Below are positions 1-6,069 of a stretch of 29,396 nucleotides of DNA, one piece after another. This DNA is from a virus. The notes beneath the pieces were generated by a model. It was not told where the DNA came from. It searched no databases and worked only from the letters and a program-made list of their open reading frames with translations. Each line of letters starts with the position of its first letter. Position 1 is the stretch's first letter. A program made the position numbers and the translations under genes. Location: positions 1 to 29,396 of IMG/VR virus record IMGVR_UViG_3300046001_002163; one strand, written 5' to 3'.

Positions 1-207
1 CAGACCACTGCTACAGATTTTGAAGTAGTTAAAGCTGATGGTAGTGTAGTGTCAAGAATACAAGGTGCTGATATGGTTTATGCTCATCGTAAAGCACGTG
101 AATTAGAACAAGACCTAGGCTTAGAAAGCGGTGCATTAACAGTTAGAGCATTACCAACAACAAACGAATCAATCAAACAATTACGCCGATTGGCAGGGTT
201 AAAGTAG
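1..207 (+). CDS. 3' end of an unidentified gene (C-terminal 68 residues)
   Basis: An open frame runs from the first base of the window to a TAG at 205-207, so the gene begins outside the window. The visible tail contains IQGADMVYAHRKARELEQDL, a basic and helical stretch, and ends in LRRLAGLK. I do not recognise the family. The next gene starts at a GTG that shares the last base of this stop codon, so the two are probably translated together. Its place before tail-type genes suggests a virion or assembly role, which is context only. Confidence 0.7.
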   Translation, partial: QTTATDFEVVKADGSVVSRIQGADMVYAHRKARELEQDLGLESGALTVRALPTTNESIKQLRRLAGLK

Positions 208-974
208 TGTCCCAAGATGTAGCTTTATTTTACTATGGTGGCAGTGGTGGTAATTTTTGTGCGCATCTATTACTGTTAACCGGAAATTATAATTGTATAT
301 TCAACAGCGACATTCAGGATTTCAACGTTATATTTCAAAACCAATGGAACATTAACCAAGTTAGTAATTGGAAAACGTCCGAAACTATGATTGAGAATGA
401 TCGAACATTACATTCCAATTTATCAAATAAACTATATCTAAAATGCAACCCAGCAACAGCACGTTCATTATTTTTATACACAGGAAAAACTGTGGTAATT
501 TATACAGATATTGAAACACAAATATATCTAGCAAAAACAAAAAATGCCTTTTGGTTTTATAAAAACAGTCCTCTAGATAAATGGCTAGCAATACGCTATG
601 CAAATATCAAGACTCCGGACTGGCCAGCTTGTTCTTCGTTGGTTGATTTTAATAATTTACCAGATCACATCAAAGAAGAATGTTTGACCAAATGGAACTT
701 TGATGATTTTGTTGATTCAACTAAATTTATAAAATTATTTCGAGAATCACAGCAAATTTTATATAAAGGCGACTATGTTCTAGCTGATTTAAAAAATGTA
801 ATAGATATAGATCAAGCCGATATTAAAGTAAAATTACAAGACCTAATCAAAACCAAAGGCCATATATTATTCGATCAATTGGGTCTACAAGGCAATGCAC
901 AGACTGATAAGTTTGTAGATATGTATGTGCAATTACATACACCTGAACAACAATCTTATCTGTTAAATAGCTAA
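207..974 (+). CDS. Possible P-loop (sulfotransferase-like) phage protein
   Basis: The product is 255 residues. The start is GTG at 207, overlapping the previous stop by one base, with AGGG eight bases upstream. The N-terminus has a hydrophobic strand followed by the glycine-rich turn YYGGSGGNF (about residues 9-17) and a helix. This resembles the nucleotide-binding loop of P-loop and sulfotransferase-like phage proteins. No second PAPS-binding motif is clear, so a catalytic role is unproven. The rest is rich in aromatic and acidic residues with no signal peptide or membrane segment. It lies in a late/structural neighbourhood and its 3' end carries a CTAAATA box that may drive the following gene. 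Family assignment is weak. Confidence 0.6.
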   Translation: MSQDVALFYYGGSGGNFCAHLLLLTGNYNCIFNSDIQDFNVIFQNQWNINQVSNWKTSETMIENDRTLHSNLSNKLYLKCNPATARSLFLYTGKTVVIYTDIETQIYLAKTKNAFWFYKNSPLDKWLAIRYANIKTPDWPACSSLVDFNNLPDHIKEECLTKWNFDDFVDSTKFIKLFRESQQILYKGDYVLADLKNVIDIDQADIKVKLQDLIKTKGHILFDQLGLQGNAQTDKFVDMYVQLHTPEQQSYLLNS

Positions 975-978
975 ATAC
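970..978 (+). promoter_or_regulatory. Possible late promoter (CTAAATA box)
   Basis: GCTAAATAC overlaps the stop codon of the upstream gene and lies about 33 bases before the ATG at 1011. T4 late promoters have a TATAAATA -10 box read by the phage sigma gp55. This is a partial match (CTAAATA), supported by its placement and by similar boxes before other genes here. It could be chance in AT-rich DNA. Confidence 0.35.
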
Positions 979-1010
979 ATTAAAGTAGTAGAAAAATCCG
1001 GAGAGTTCTA

Positions 1011-1280
1011 ATGGCAATTATTATCGGCGCAGGTATGAGAATTGGAGCTGGCATGGCAATTTCCAGCGGCGATCCTATGCGCAGTGAACCTATTACACCC
1101 CCAACACCGGATAATTTTAACTTTGAAGGTGATCTAGCACTGCTAGTTGGTAGTGCCATCGACTTAATGATAGGCAGCGGAACCGAGGATCTCAATCTTG
1201 AGTTAGCAGGTGATTTGTTAAGTCAAAGTGGTGTTGAAGATTTCTTGACTGCAACAGGAACAGTAGATTTAATGGTGTAA
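1011..1280 (+). CDS. Small unknown protein, probably virion-associated
   Basis: The product is 89 residues. The ATG at 1011 is preceded by a strong ribosome binding site, GGAGAG at 1000-1005, five bases away. The N-terminus alternates glycine, alanine, isoleucine and methionine (IIIGAGMRIGAGMAISSGD). A proline-rich hinge follows (PITPPTPDNF), then an acidic, hydrophobic C-terminal half. I do not recognise the family. The position just before the tail-fibre gene, with late-type boxes on both sides, suggests a small late structural or chaperone-like protein. An antisense frame over the same bases shows no ribosome binding site or family signal. Confidence 0.6.
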   Translation: MAIIIGAGMRIGAGMAISSGDPMRSEPITPPTPDNFNFEGDLALLVGSAIDLMIGSGTEDLNLELAGDLLSQSGVEDFLTATGTVDLMV

Positions 1281-1293
1281 TTATTAATTCCAA

Positions 1294-1301
1294 CATAAAT
1301 A
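1294..1301 (+). promoter_or_regulatory. T4-like late promoter box CATAAATA
   Basis: CATAAATA matches seven of eight bases of the T4 late -10 consensus TATAAATA. It lies in the 47-base gap before the tail-fibre gene, 26 bases from its ATG at 1328. The same octamer occurs before the gene at 28671. Confidence 0.55.
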
Positions 1302-1327
1302 TATAATAAAACTAGGATTTAAATAAA

Positions 1328-3754
1328 ATGGCAAAAACGTTACAATTTAGAAGAGATACCACAGGTAATCTAGCATCAATAACTGGTGCATTAGGTGAGA
1401 TTTTTATTGATACCACCAAAGACACAGTAGTGGTCATGGATGGCAGCACTGCTGGTGGCTTCCCGTTACAAGGTGAACTAACAGCCGGATCTGGTATTGA
1501 TATTACTGCTGGTACTATTAGCGCAACAGGTGGCGGCGTAGCGGCATTCAATTTGGTTAGTGTTAGTGCCAGTACATATACTAGTGACGGTGATTTCACT
1601 GGATTTTTTGTAGGGCAGTCTGGCGACAATCCGGCAACTACTTTACAAGTTGACTCTGGAGAGTGGACTATCCCAACTATAGTGACTGGGACTATTTCTC
1701 AATGGCCAGTGGGAACTGCATTTAGTGTAGTTATATCTGGAACTACATATAATGGTGTAAGTACAGAACTTTGGACGTTTATCGGTGGCGACAATCCATC
1801 ATTCAGATTATCAAATGTGTCATGGCAAGGTACAGCGCCAAACGCTTCCGGTGGATGGTTAAATGCTACTTCGTTGACTTTTGGGGGTAGCTTTACAACC
1901 ACAAGTATTAAAACAGACAACTATTTTTACGCCAACGGAGCTGCTGTAAGTTTTGGTGGATCATCTTACGGTAATACTGATGTAGCAAGTTATCTAACTT
2001 CTTATACAGGTAATATTGGTAATGTAAAGACCACAGCCAATGTAGTAACTTCTAGTTATTTTATAGGTAATGGTAGTCAACTAACTGGTATAGTCAGCAG
2101 TTATGGTAATACTGATGTAGCAAGTTATCTAACTTCTTATACAGGTAATATTGGTAATGTAAAGACCACAGCCAACGTAGTAACTTCAGGATACTTCATC
2201 GGTAACGGTAGTCAACTAACTGGCATAACCAGTAGTTATACTTTGCCTACGGCTAGCACCACTGTTAAGGGCGGAGTAATTGTACCCGCAGTGGATGCCA
2301 GTGGCCTTACAAATACCAGTGGCACTATCGGTATAGCCACTGCCACTAAAACTCAAGTCGGCGGTATCTTTGGCTTAGTAGACTCTCGGATTGCTCTAGG
2401 ATCAAATGCCGGGCAAACTAACCAGTACGATAGTACGATTGCTATTGGTGTTCTTGCTGGCGGTGGTAGTCAAAATATCTATGCGGTGGCTATTGGCACA
2501 ACTGCCGGAAGGACCGCTCAAGGTGAAAGTGCAGTGGCTATTGGTACAAATGCTGCGTACACCAGCCAAGGCAATGATGCGGTAGCTATAGGTAATGTTG
2601 CTGGAAAAACCTATCAAGGAATTAGTTCTATAGCTATAGGTAAAGGTGCAGGTAAAACAGATCAACCAAATTATTCGATAGTGCTTAATGCCAGCGGAAC
2701 TGATATGGTTATGACAGGTAATGCGGCATCGGCATTTTATGTAAATCCAGTCAGAAATGCAGTTACATCGCAATCTGTATACTATGATACAACTACAAAA
2801 GAAATATCGTATGGTAATAGTAGTATAGCCGGAGTAGGTGTTACTATCACTAGCCCATCTGCCGGACAAGTTATAAGCTATGGTACTGCATTGGGCCCTG
2901 TCGAAAATACCTATACCAATTATACTACACAATATCCAGCAATAGAAGAACTTCCAGGTGCTGTTAATTATTCAATAACCAATGATGTCAGTGATAGCAA
3001 TAATTTGTTGCTTGCGGGTACATTTCCGGAATCCTTTTATTCTAAATTTACTGTTGGACAACAGTTTAAATATAAACTAACATATTGGTCCGAAGATATT
3101 TACGAAGTAACTTCAGTCACAACTACCGATTCAACTACTATTGAGGTAGGAGTAACTTGGATCGGCGGCGGCAGTAATATGATGGCTAGCAATCTGGCGG
3201 AGAATTATTCAAGCTATTTTAAATTTACCACAAATCAATCAGTACCACAGTGGATTAATGCCAACGCGGCCAGTTCATATAATCAAAGTCTAAACACCAC
3301 ATCATCTGTAGTGTTTAATGCCTTACAAGTTACTGGTGCATTGTCACTTTATGTTGAACCGCCAGCCTTAACTTTAACGACTGAAACTATTTCTGGTGGT
3401 ATGGGCCAGTTTAGAATTGATTCTAACGGGAAATTCGATTTCCCAACGCCCGATCCTACTCCACCGTTTGACACGAATAAATTTGTAACTGGTACAAAAG
3501 TTACCTTAACCGATCCAAACTATGGTACATTTGTTATTGAATTAACACAAGATTTATATCTAGGTCCACAGCGTTATCAAGCACAATTTACCATGATTTC
3601 TGGTGGTGTTGTTTCACCTGAGGCTTATGCATCTTCAGTAGTTATTGAATATACAGTTAATAGTAGTCCAGCTCCAATAAATAAAACAACCGTTGTTAAA
3701 TGGGCACCAATTGTAGTTGGCGGTCAAACATACTTTACACCATTATATCAATAA
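1328..3754 (+). CDS. Tail fibre / receptor-binding-type protein with Mtd-like N-terminus and YadA-like repeats
   Basis: The product is 808 residues. Residues 1-50 (LQFRRDTTGNLASI, then GALGEIFIDTTKDTVVVMDG) resemble the short N-terminal domain of major tropism determinant and many phage fibres, which attaches fibres to the virion. Residues about 55-210 are Gly/Ser/Thr-rich beta sequence. About 213-303 hold two copies of a 45-residue unit ending in YFIGNGSQLTGI. About 352-456 hold repeated AVAIG..AG.T.QG units like the left-handed beta-roll of YadA-type trimeric adhesins. The C-terminal ~340 residues are beta-rich and variable, presumably the receptor-facing part. A late-type box lies upstream. 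Fibre identity is well supported by composition and motifs, but the receptor is unknown. Confidence 0.8.
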   Translation: MAKTLQFRRDTTGNLASITGALGEIFIDTTKDTVVVMDGSTAGGFPLQGELTAGSGIDITAGTISATGGGVAAFNLVSVSASTYTSDGDFTGFFVGQSGDNPATTLQVDSGEWTIPTIVTGTISQWPVGTAFSVVISGTTYNGVSTELWTFIGGDNPSFRLSNVSWQGTAPNASGGWLNATSLTFGGSFTTTSIKTDNYFYANGAAVSFGGSSYGNTDVASYLTSYTGNIGNVKTTANVVTSSYFIGNGSQLTGIVSSYGNTDVASYLTSYTGNIGNVKTTANVVTSGYFIGNGSQLTGITSSYTLPTASTTVKGGVIVPAVDASGLTNTSGTIGIATATKTQVGGIFGLVDSRIALGSNAGQTNQYDSTIAIGVLAGGGSQNIYAVAIGTTAGRTAQGESAVAIGTNAAYTSQGNDAVAIGNVAGKTYQGISSIAIGKGAGKTDQPNYSIVLNASGTDMVMTGNAASAFYVNPVRNAVTSQSVYYDTTTKEISYGNSSIAGVGVTITSPSAGQVISYGTALGPVENTYTNYTTQYPAIEELPGAVNYSITNDVSDSNNLLLAGTFPESFYSKFTVGQQFKYKLTYWSEDIYEVTSVTTTDSTTIEVGVTWIGGGSNMMASNLAENYSSYFKFTTNQSVPQWINANAASSYNQSLNTTSSVVFNALQVTGALSLYVEPPALTLTTETISGGMGQFRIDSNGKFDFPTPDPTPPFDTNKFVTGTKVTLTDPNYGTFVIELTQDLYLGPQRYQAQFTMISGGVVSPEAYASSVVIEYTVNSSPAPINKTTVVKWAPIVVGGQTYFTPLYQ
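1964..2233 (+). repeat. Tandem duplication of a 135-bp unit inside the fibre gene
   Basis: Two head-to-tail copies offset by 135 bp encode the same 45-residue unit (SSYGNTDVASYLTSYTGN...). Bases about 1970-2039 and 2105-2174 are essentially identical, while the second half of each unit has diverged at silent and a few coding positions. The near-identity of the first half implies a recent duplication or ongoing gene conversion. Confidence 0.85.
2380..2700 (+). repeat. YadA-type beta-roll repeats in the fibre gene
   Basis: Five to six degenerate repeats, each with an (I/V)AIG core separated by roughly 19-21 residues: IALGSNAG, IAIGVLAG, VAIGTTAG, VAIGTNAA, VAIGNVAG, IAIGKGAG. The spacing and the SIAIG core match the head repeats of trimeric autotransporter adhesins, here in a fibre shaft or head position. 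Confidence 0.7.
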
Positions 3755-3758
3755 TTAA

Positions 3759-3842
3759 ATGACATTTGATTGTATGAAATGCGGAGCTTGCTGCTCTGCA
3801 TTTGAGGTACGCTTTCTTGGGCCACATTACTTGCTCGTTTAG
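3759..3842 (+). pseudogene. Remnant of a YkgJ-type cysteine-cluster protein (N-terminal fragment)
   Basis: An ATG four bases after the fibre stop opens a 27-residue frame beginning MTFDCMKCGACCSAF. The CxxCGxCC spacing is the N-terminal signature of the YkgJ/UPF0153 family of putative Zn/Fe-chelating proteins, normally around 80-150 residues or more. After the motif the frame soon loses family character and stops at TAG 3840-3842, while a different frame carries another gene's tail. I read it as a truncated gene. It has no clear ribosome binding site. It might be a real micro-protein. Confidence 0.45.
3777..3803 (+). terminator. Strong 11-bp hairpin after the fibre gene, possible terminator
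   Basis: AAATGCGGAGC (3777-3787), loop TTGCT, and GCTCTGCATTT (3793-3803) pair over eleven positions with one G-T wobble. This is the strongest stem-loop I found in the window and it starts 23 bases after the fibre stop codon. The 3' T run is only three bases, so termination is plausible but not proven. It overlaps the codons of the CxxCGxCC remnant, so the pairing could also be a by-product of those codons. Confidence 0.45.
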
Positions 3843-3880
3843 ACGCATTAGAAACATTAATTAATAAAGGAAATGTATAA
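3806..3880 (+). pseudogene. C-terminal fragment of a second broken gene
   Basis: In a frame different from the cysteine-cluster fragment, codons from 3806 to the TAA at 3878-3880 read ...LLARLDALETLINKGN.., an amphipathic helix typical of the end of phage structural or coiled-coil proteins. There is no start codon in frame and a stop lies just upstream at 3803-3805. The stop overlaps the next gene's ATG (TAATG), the coupling expected of a once-complete upstream gene. I infer a deletion that fused the head of one gene to the tail of another. Confidence 0.4.
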
Positions 3881-4149
3881 TGTCTTACCAAAATTTAACA
3901 CCACTTAGCAGCGAAGAACGCACTGTATTGCATTTAAAAAATGCATTAGATAGCGTAACTTTAATTAATCAATTAGTATCCGAAGATGTGCGTAGCAAAG
4001 AGATTTACGATAGAATAAATGCTAATATATTGCATTTAGAAATAATTTTAGCTAGAGATTATATTATTGCCGATAGTACCGATAAAACTGTATACACAGA
4101 TGCAATACTTGCAGGTCAAGCGTTTGTAGCAACTCTGTTAACTGAATAA
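3880..4149 (+). CDS. Small unknown protein
   Basis: The product is 89 residues. ATG at 3880 overlaps the stop of the upstream fragment, and AAAGGA about ten bases before it serves as ribosome binding site. The sequence is predicted mostly helical, with ERTVLHLKNALDSVTLINQL and INANILHLEIILARDYI as amphipathic stretches, and is mildly acidic. No signal peptide or membrane segment is visible. It lies between the fibre gene and a metallopeptidase-like virion-type protein, so a small late structural role is possible. I do not recognise the family. Confidence 0.6.
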   Translation: MSYQNLTPLSSEERTVLHLKNALDSVTLINQLVSEDVRSKEIYDRINANILHLEIILARDYIIADSTDKTVYTDAILAGQAFVATLLTE

Positions 4150-4161
4150 GCAGCAGTCAAT

Positions 4162-4974
4162 ATGAACTTATTTGAAATGTTTGACGAACCCAAGGAAGCT
4201 ACGCTAATTGATGCATTGCGTGACTTCTTGCCTATTGCCATTAAACATTTAAAGTTAGATCGCATTCCTAAAATTCGTTTAGTTAAATCATTAGATGATA
4301 CAACGTTCGGTCGTTATGTTAATGATGAACAAGTAATTTATGTAGTTGTTGACCAACGTAATCCTGTTGATGTATTGCGTACACTAGCACACGAAATGGT
4401 ACACTATGCGCAAGGGCAAGACGATCAACTTGATAGCACTTCCGGCGAAACAGGCAGTCCGATTGAGGACGAAGCCAATGCAGAAGCTGGTGTTATTATG
4501 CGTTTGTTTAACCAAAAATTCCCCAACTATTTAACTACAGATTCTGTAGTATTGCCAGAAAGTAAACAACGTTTAGATGCTAAATGTTGGAAAGGTTACA
4601 AAAAGCAAGGCACTAAAATGAAAGGTGACACACGTGTAAACAACTGTGTACCCATTGAAGAATCATATGATGGTGATGAATTCTTTGAAGCCTACGGTGA
4701 ACTGTGGTACAACGAAGATGAACAACTAGATGAAGCTGAATATCACGGCCGCAAAGTTCCCTTAGGCAAACCAATGCAAGGTGATGTTAAGAAGTTTAAA
4801 GTCTACGTTAAAGATCCTAGCACAGGCAACATCAAAAAAGTAAACTTTGGTGATCCTAACATGCGTATTAAGAAATCTAATCCAGCACGTCGCAAGTCAT
4901 TTAGAGCACGTCATAACTGTGCTAACCCAGGACCAAGAACATCTGCCAGATATTGGAGCTGTCGTAAGTGGTAA
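4162..4974 (+). CDS. HExxH metallopeptidase-like protein with conserved basic C-terminal domain
   Basis: The product is 270 residues, ATG at 4162. Residues 77-81 are HEMVH, inside LAHEMVHYAQG, the zinc-binding HExxH helix of gluzincin-type metallopeptidases. An IEDEANAEAG helix (about 101-110) could supply the third, glutamate ligand. Residues about 135-160 contain a CWKGYKKQGTK..NCVP segment. The last ~75 residues are very basic and end in ARHNCANPGPRT and ARYWSCRKW, a tail I associate with structural proteins of T4-like marine phages. A peptidase domain joined to such a tail suggests a virion-associated or head-maturation protease, but activity is inferred only from HExxH. Confidence 0.65.
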   Translation: MNLFEMFDEPKEATLIDALRDFLPIAIKHLKLDRIPKIRLVKSLDDTTFGRYVNDEQVIYVVVDQRNPVDVLRTLAHEMVHYAQGQDDQLDSTSGETGSPIEDEANAEAGVIMRLFNQKFPNYLTTDSVVLPESKQRLDAKCWKGYKKQGTKMKGDTRVNNCVPIEESYDGDEFFEAYGELWYNEDEQLDEAEYHGRKVPLGKPMQGDVKKFKVYVKDPSTGNIKKVNFGDPNMRIKKSNPARRKSFRARHNCANPGPRTSARYWSCRKW

Positions 4975-4975
4975 T

Positions 4976-5395
4976 ATGACCAATTGGGAAACTTACGTTA
5001 AAGAATCCTATGAGCTTATTAAAGAAGCAGAAACATCGCTTTCAATTACACTAACCCACAATGTAGAAGCATACGTTGTACACTTATTCGCACACTTTCT
5101 AGACAAACCACAGGTCAATACAGAACCTGTGGGTATTAAACTAATGGCCAGTGCCAACTTACCAGTAGCTCAACGCAAAGTATTGCTTAAAGATGTAGGT
5201 GATGAATGCTTACTAATTAACGCAATGGAATGGAACAAGCGCCGTTGGCCCAGTGACACTTACTATGCTGAAATGGGTCAATCTGCTTATGTTACACGTG
5301 CGTTTGTAGTTAGGCCTGTAGAAGATATTTACGATGATTTAGCATTAGAATTTACAACAGTTACCCAAGTTCTACGGAAATGTAGAATATCTTAA
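4976..5395 (+). CDS. Unknown 139-residue phage protein
   Basis: I take the start as ATG 4976, one base after the upstream stop (TAATATG), giving MTNWETYVKESYELI. The same frame is open further upstream, but that would overlap the metallopeptidase gene by more than 100 bases. The protein is mixed alpha/beta, with ITLTHNVEAYVVHLFAHFL near the N-terminus and WNKRRWPSDTYYAEMGQSAY in the middle. No signal peptide, membrane helix or catalytic motif is recognisable. Close linkage with the preceding gene suggests joint late expression. The family is not recognised. Confidence 0.6.
   Translation: MTNWETYVKESYELIKEAETSLSITLTHNVEAYVVHLFAHFLDKPQVNTEPVGIKLMASANLPVAQRKVLLKDVGDECLLINAMEWNKRRWPSDTYYAEMGQSAYVTRAFVVRPVEDIYDDLALEFTTVTQVLRKCRIS
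5370..5387 (+). other. Stem-loop at the end of the 4976 gene, upstream of a promoter
   Basis: TTCTAC (5370-5375), loop GGAAAT and GTAGAA (5382-5387) form a perfect 6-bp stem across the last codons. It is followed by TATCTT rather than a T run. It lies 18 bases before the -35 box at 5405, where an upstream transcript would be expected to end. A weak terminator is possible. Confidence 0.3.
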
Positions 5396-5404
5396 CCATA
5401 CCGC

Positions 5405-5433
5405 TTGACTCCGATAAGTAATTCATATACAAT
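5405..5433 (+). promoter_or_regulatory. Sigma70-type promoter (TTGACT-17-TACAAT)
   Basis: TTGACT at 5405-5410, a 17-bp spacer and TACAAT at 5428-5433 lie in the 64-base gap before the gene at 5460. The start point would be near 5440. It probably drives the two small genes and gp43. The -10 surroundings (TCATATACAATA) are nearly identical to those of the gp45 promoter. Confidence 0.75.
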
Positions 5434-5459
5434 ATATTTTTAACTAAAGGAATGACACA

Positions 5460-5717
5460 ATGGCATTAATGTTTTCAGCTGAACAAAAGGCAAAACTTAT
5501 ACAAATAGTCAATGAGGGCGTACAAGTACTACAAGAAGTAGAAGATTTAAGTGCAGGCCTTAGCGATACAATCAAAGCAGTAGCGGAAGAATTGGAAATT
5601 AAACCGAGCTTACTTAAAAAAGCAATTAAAATTGCACAAAAATCTAAATTTGGTGAGACAAACGAAGATCACGAAACTGTTACTGATATTTTAGAAACAG
5701 TTGGTCGTACACTTTGA
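5460..5717 (+). CDS. Small unknown helical protein upstream of gp43
   Basis: The product is 85 residues. ATG at 5460 has AAAGGA about eight bases upstream and follows a good sigma70-type promoter. The sequence is helical and charged: LIQIVNEGVQVLQEVEDL, then AVAEELEIKPSLLKKAIKIA. The IKPSLLKKAIKIAQ part is helix-turn-helix-like in appearance, but there is no firm family match. Many T4-like phages carry a small protein of this sort near the polymerase; I cannot name it. Its stop overlaps the TTG start of the membrane protein that follows. Confidence 0.65.
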   Translation: MALMFSAEQKAKLIQIVNEGVQVLQEVEDLSAGLSDTIKAVAEELEIKPSLLKKAIKIAQKSKFGETNEDHETVTDILETVGRTL

Positions 5718-6001
5718 TCAATTGGCACAAAACTGTTGAATTTATTCGTCGAGATTGGCATAGCCACCCAATACGACTAATATTAGAAACAGTCAATTGG
5801 GCATTGAACTTTGCGGTTGCAATGACATTTACATTAACTGTACCCAATGTTCCGTTGTTAGTAGTATATCCAATGTTTTTTACTGCCCTGTCTATTAGTA
5901 TCTATTCAGCGGCAAGTAGAGGCAGTTTTGGTCTATTAATGACCAGCGTAACTATATTTTTAATCGATTTAGTAGGCTACTATAAGCTATTAATGTTATA
6001 A
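5714..6001 (+). CDS. Small membrane protein
   Basis: The product is 95 residues and starts at TTG 5714, overlapping the previous stop by four bases. The first ~25 residues are polar with aromatic and basic residues (INWHKTVEFIRRDWHSHP). Two to three hydrophobic segments follow: about 27-45 (NWALNFAVAMTFTL), 47-66 (VPLLVVYPMFFTAL) and 73-93 (LLMTSVTIFLIDLVGYY). It should sit in the inner membrane. Being in the same transcript as gp43 suggests early or middle expression. No family is recognised; a membrane-anchoring or host-takeover role would be speculation. Confidence 0.65.
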   Translation: MINWHKTVEFIRRDWHSHPIRLILETVNWALNFAVAMTFTLTVPNVPLLVVYPMFFTALSISIYSAASRGSFGLLMTSVTIFLIDLVGYYKLLML

Positions 6002-6018
6002 TAAAAGAGTCGTACACT
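5990..6018 (+). promoter_or_regulatory. Weak candidate promoter before gp43
   Basis: TACACT at 6013-6018 is preceded at 17 bp by TTAATG (5990-5995), a poor -35 box. The context CGTACACTT is shared with the -10 region of the folE promoter (CGTACACTT at 19453-19461). It may provide a second start for gp43 in addition to read-through from 5405. Confidence 0.25.
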
Positions 6019-6039
6019 TTACGTACAAGCACAAGGTTA

Positions 6040-6055
6040 ACCGGCCATAAGCGGT
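6040..6055 (+). promoter_or_regulatory. Candidate gp43 translational operator hairpin
   Basis: ACCG (6040-6043) pairs with CGGT (6052-6055) around the 8-base loop GCCATAAG. It ends two bases before the AAGGAG ribosome binding site of gp43. In T4, gp43 represses its own translation by binding an RNA hairpin with an 8-base loop that overlaps its ribosome binding site. Position and loop size match; binding is inferred. Confidence 0.4.
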
Positions 6056-6069
6056 AAAAGGAGTTTCAA

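Noticed and set aside
1302-1307. TATAAT before the tail-fibre gene as a sigma70 -10 box
   Set aside because: The sequence 17 bp upstream has no resemblance to TTGACA. The adjacent CATAAATA late-type box explains the site better.
2402-2932. Long antisense frame (176 residues) opposite the fibre repeats
   Set aside because: It arises from the repetitive Gly/Ala/Ile codons of the fibre gene, is rich in Ser/Cys/Thr/Ile without family character, and has no ribosome binding site or promoter. All convincing genes are on the + strand.
4847-4975. Upstream extension of the 4976 gene into the metallopeptidase gene
   Set aside because: It would overlap a gene with recognisable C-terminal motifs by about 128 bases. 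ATG 4976 lies just after the stop, as in most gene pairs here.
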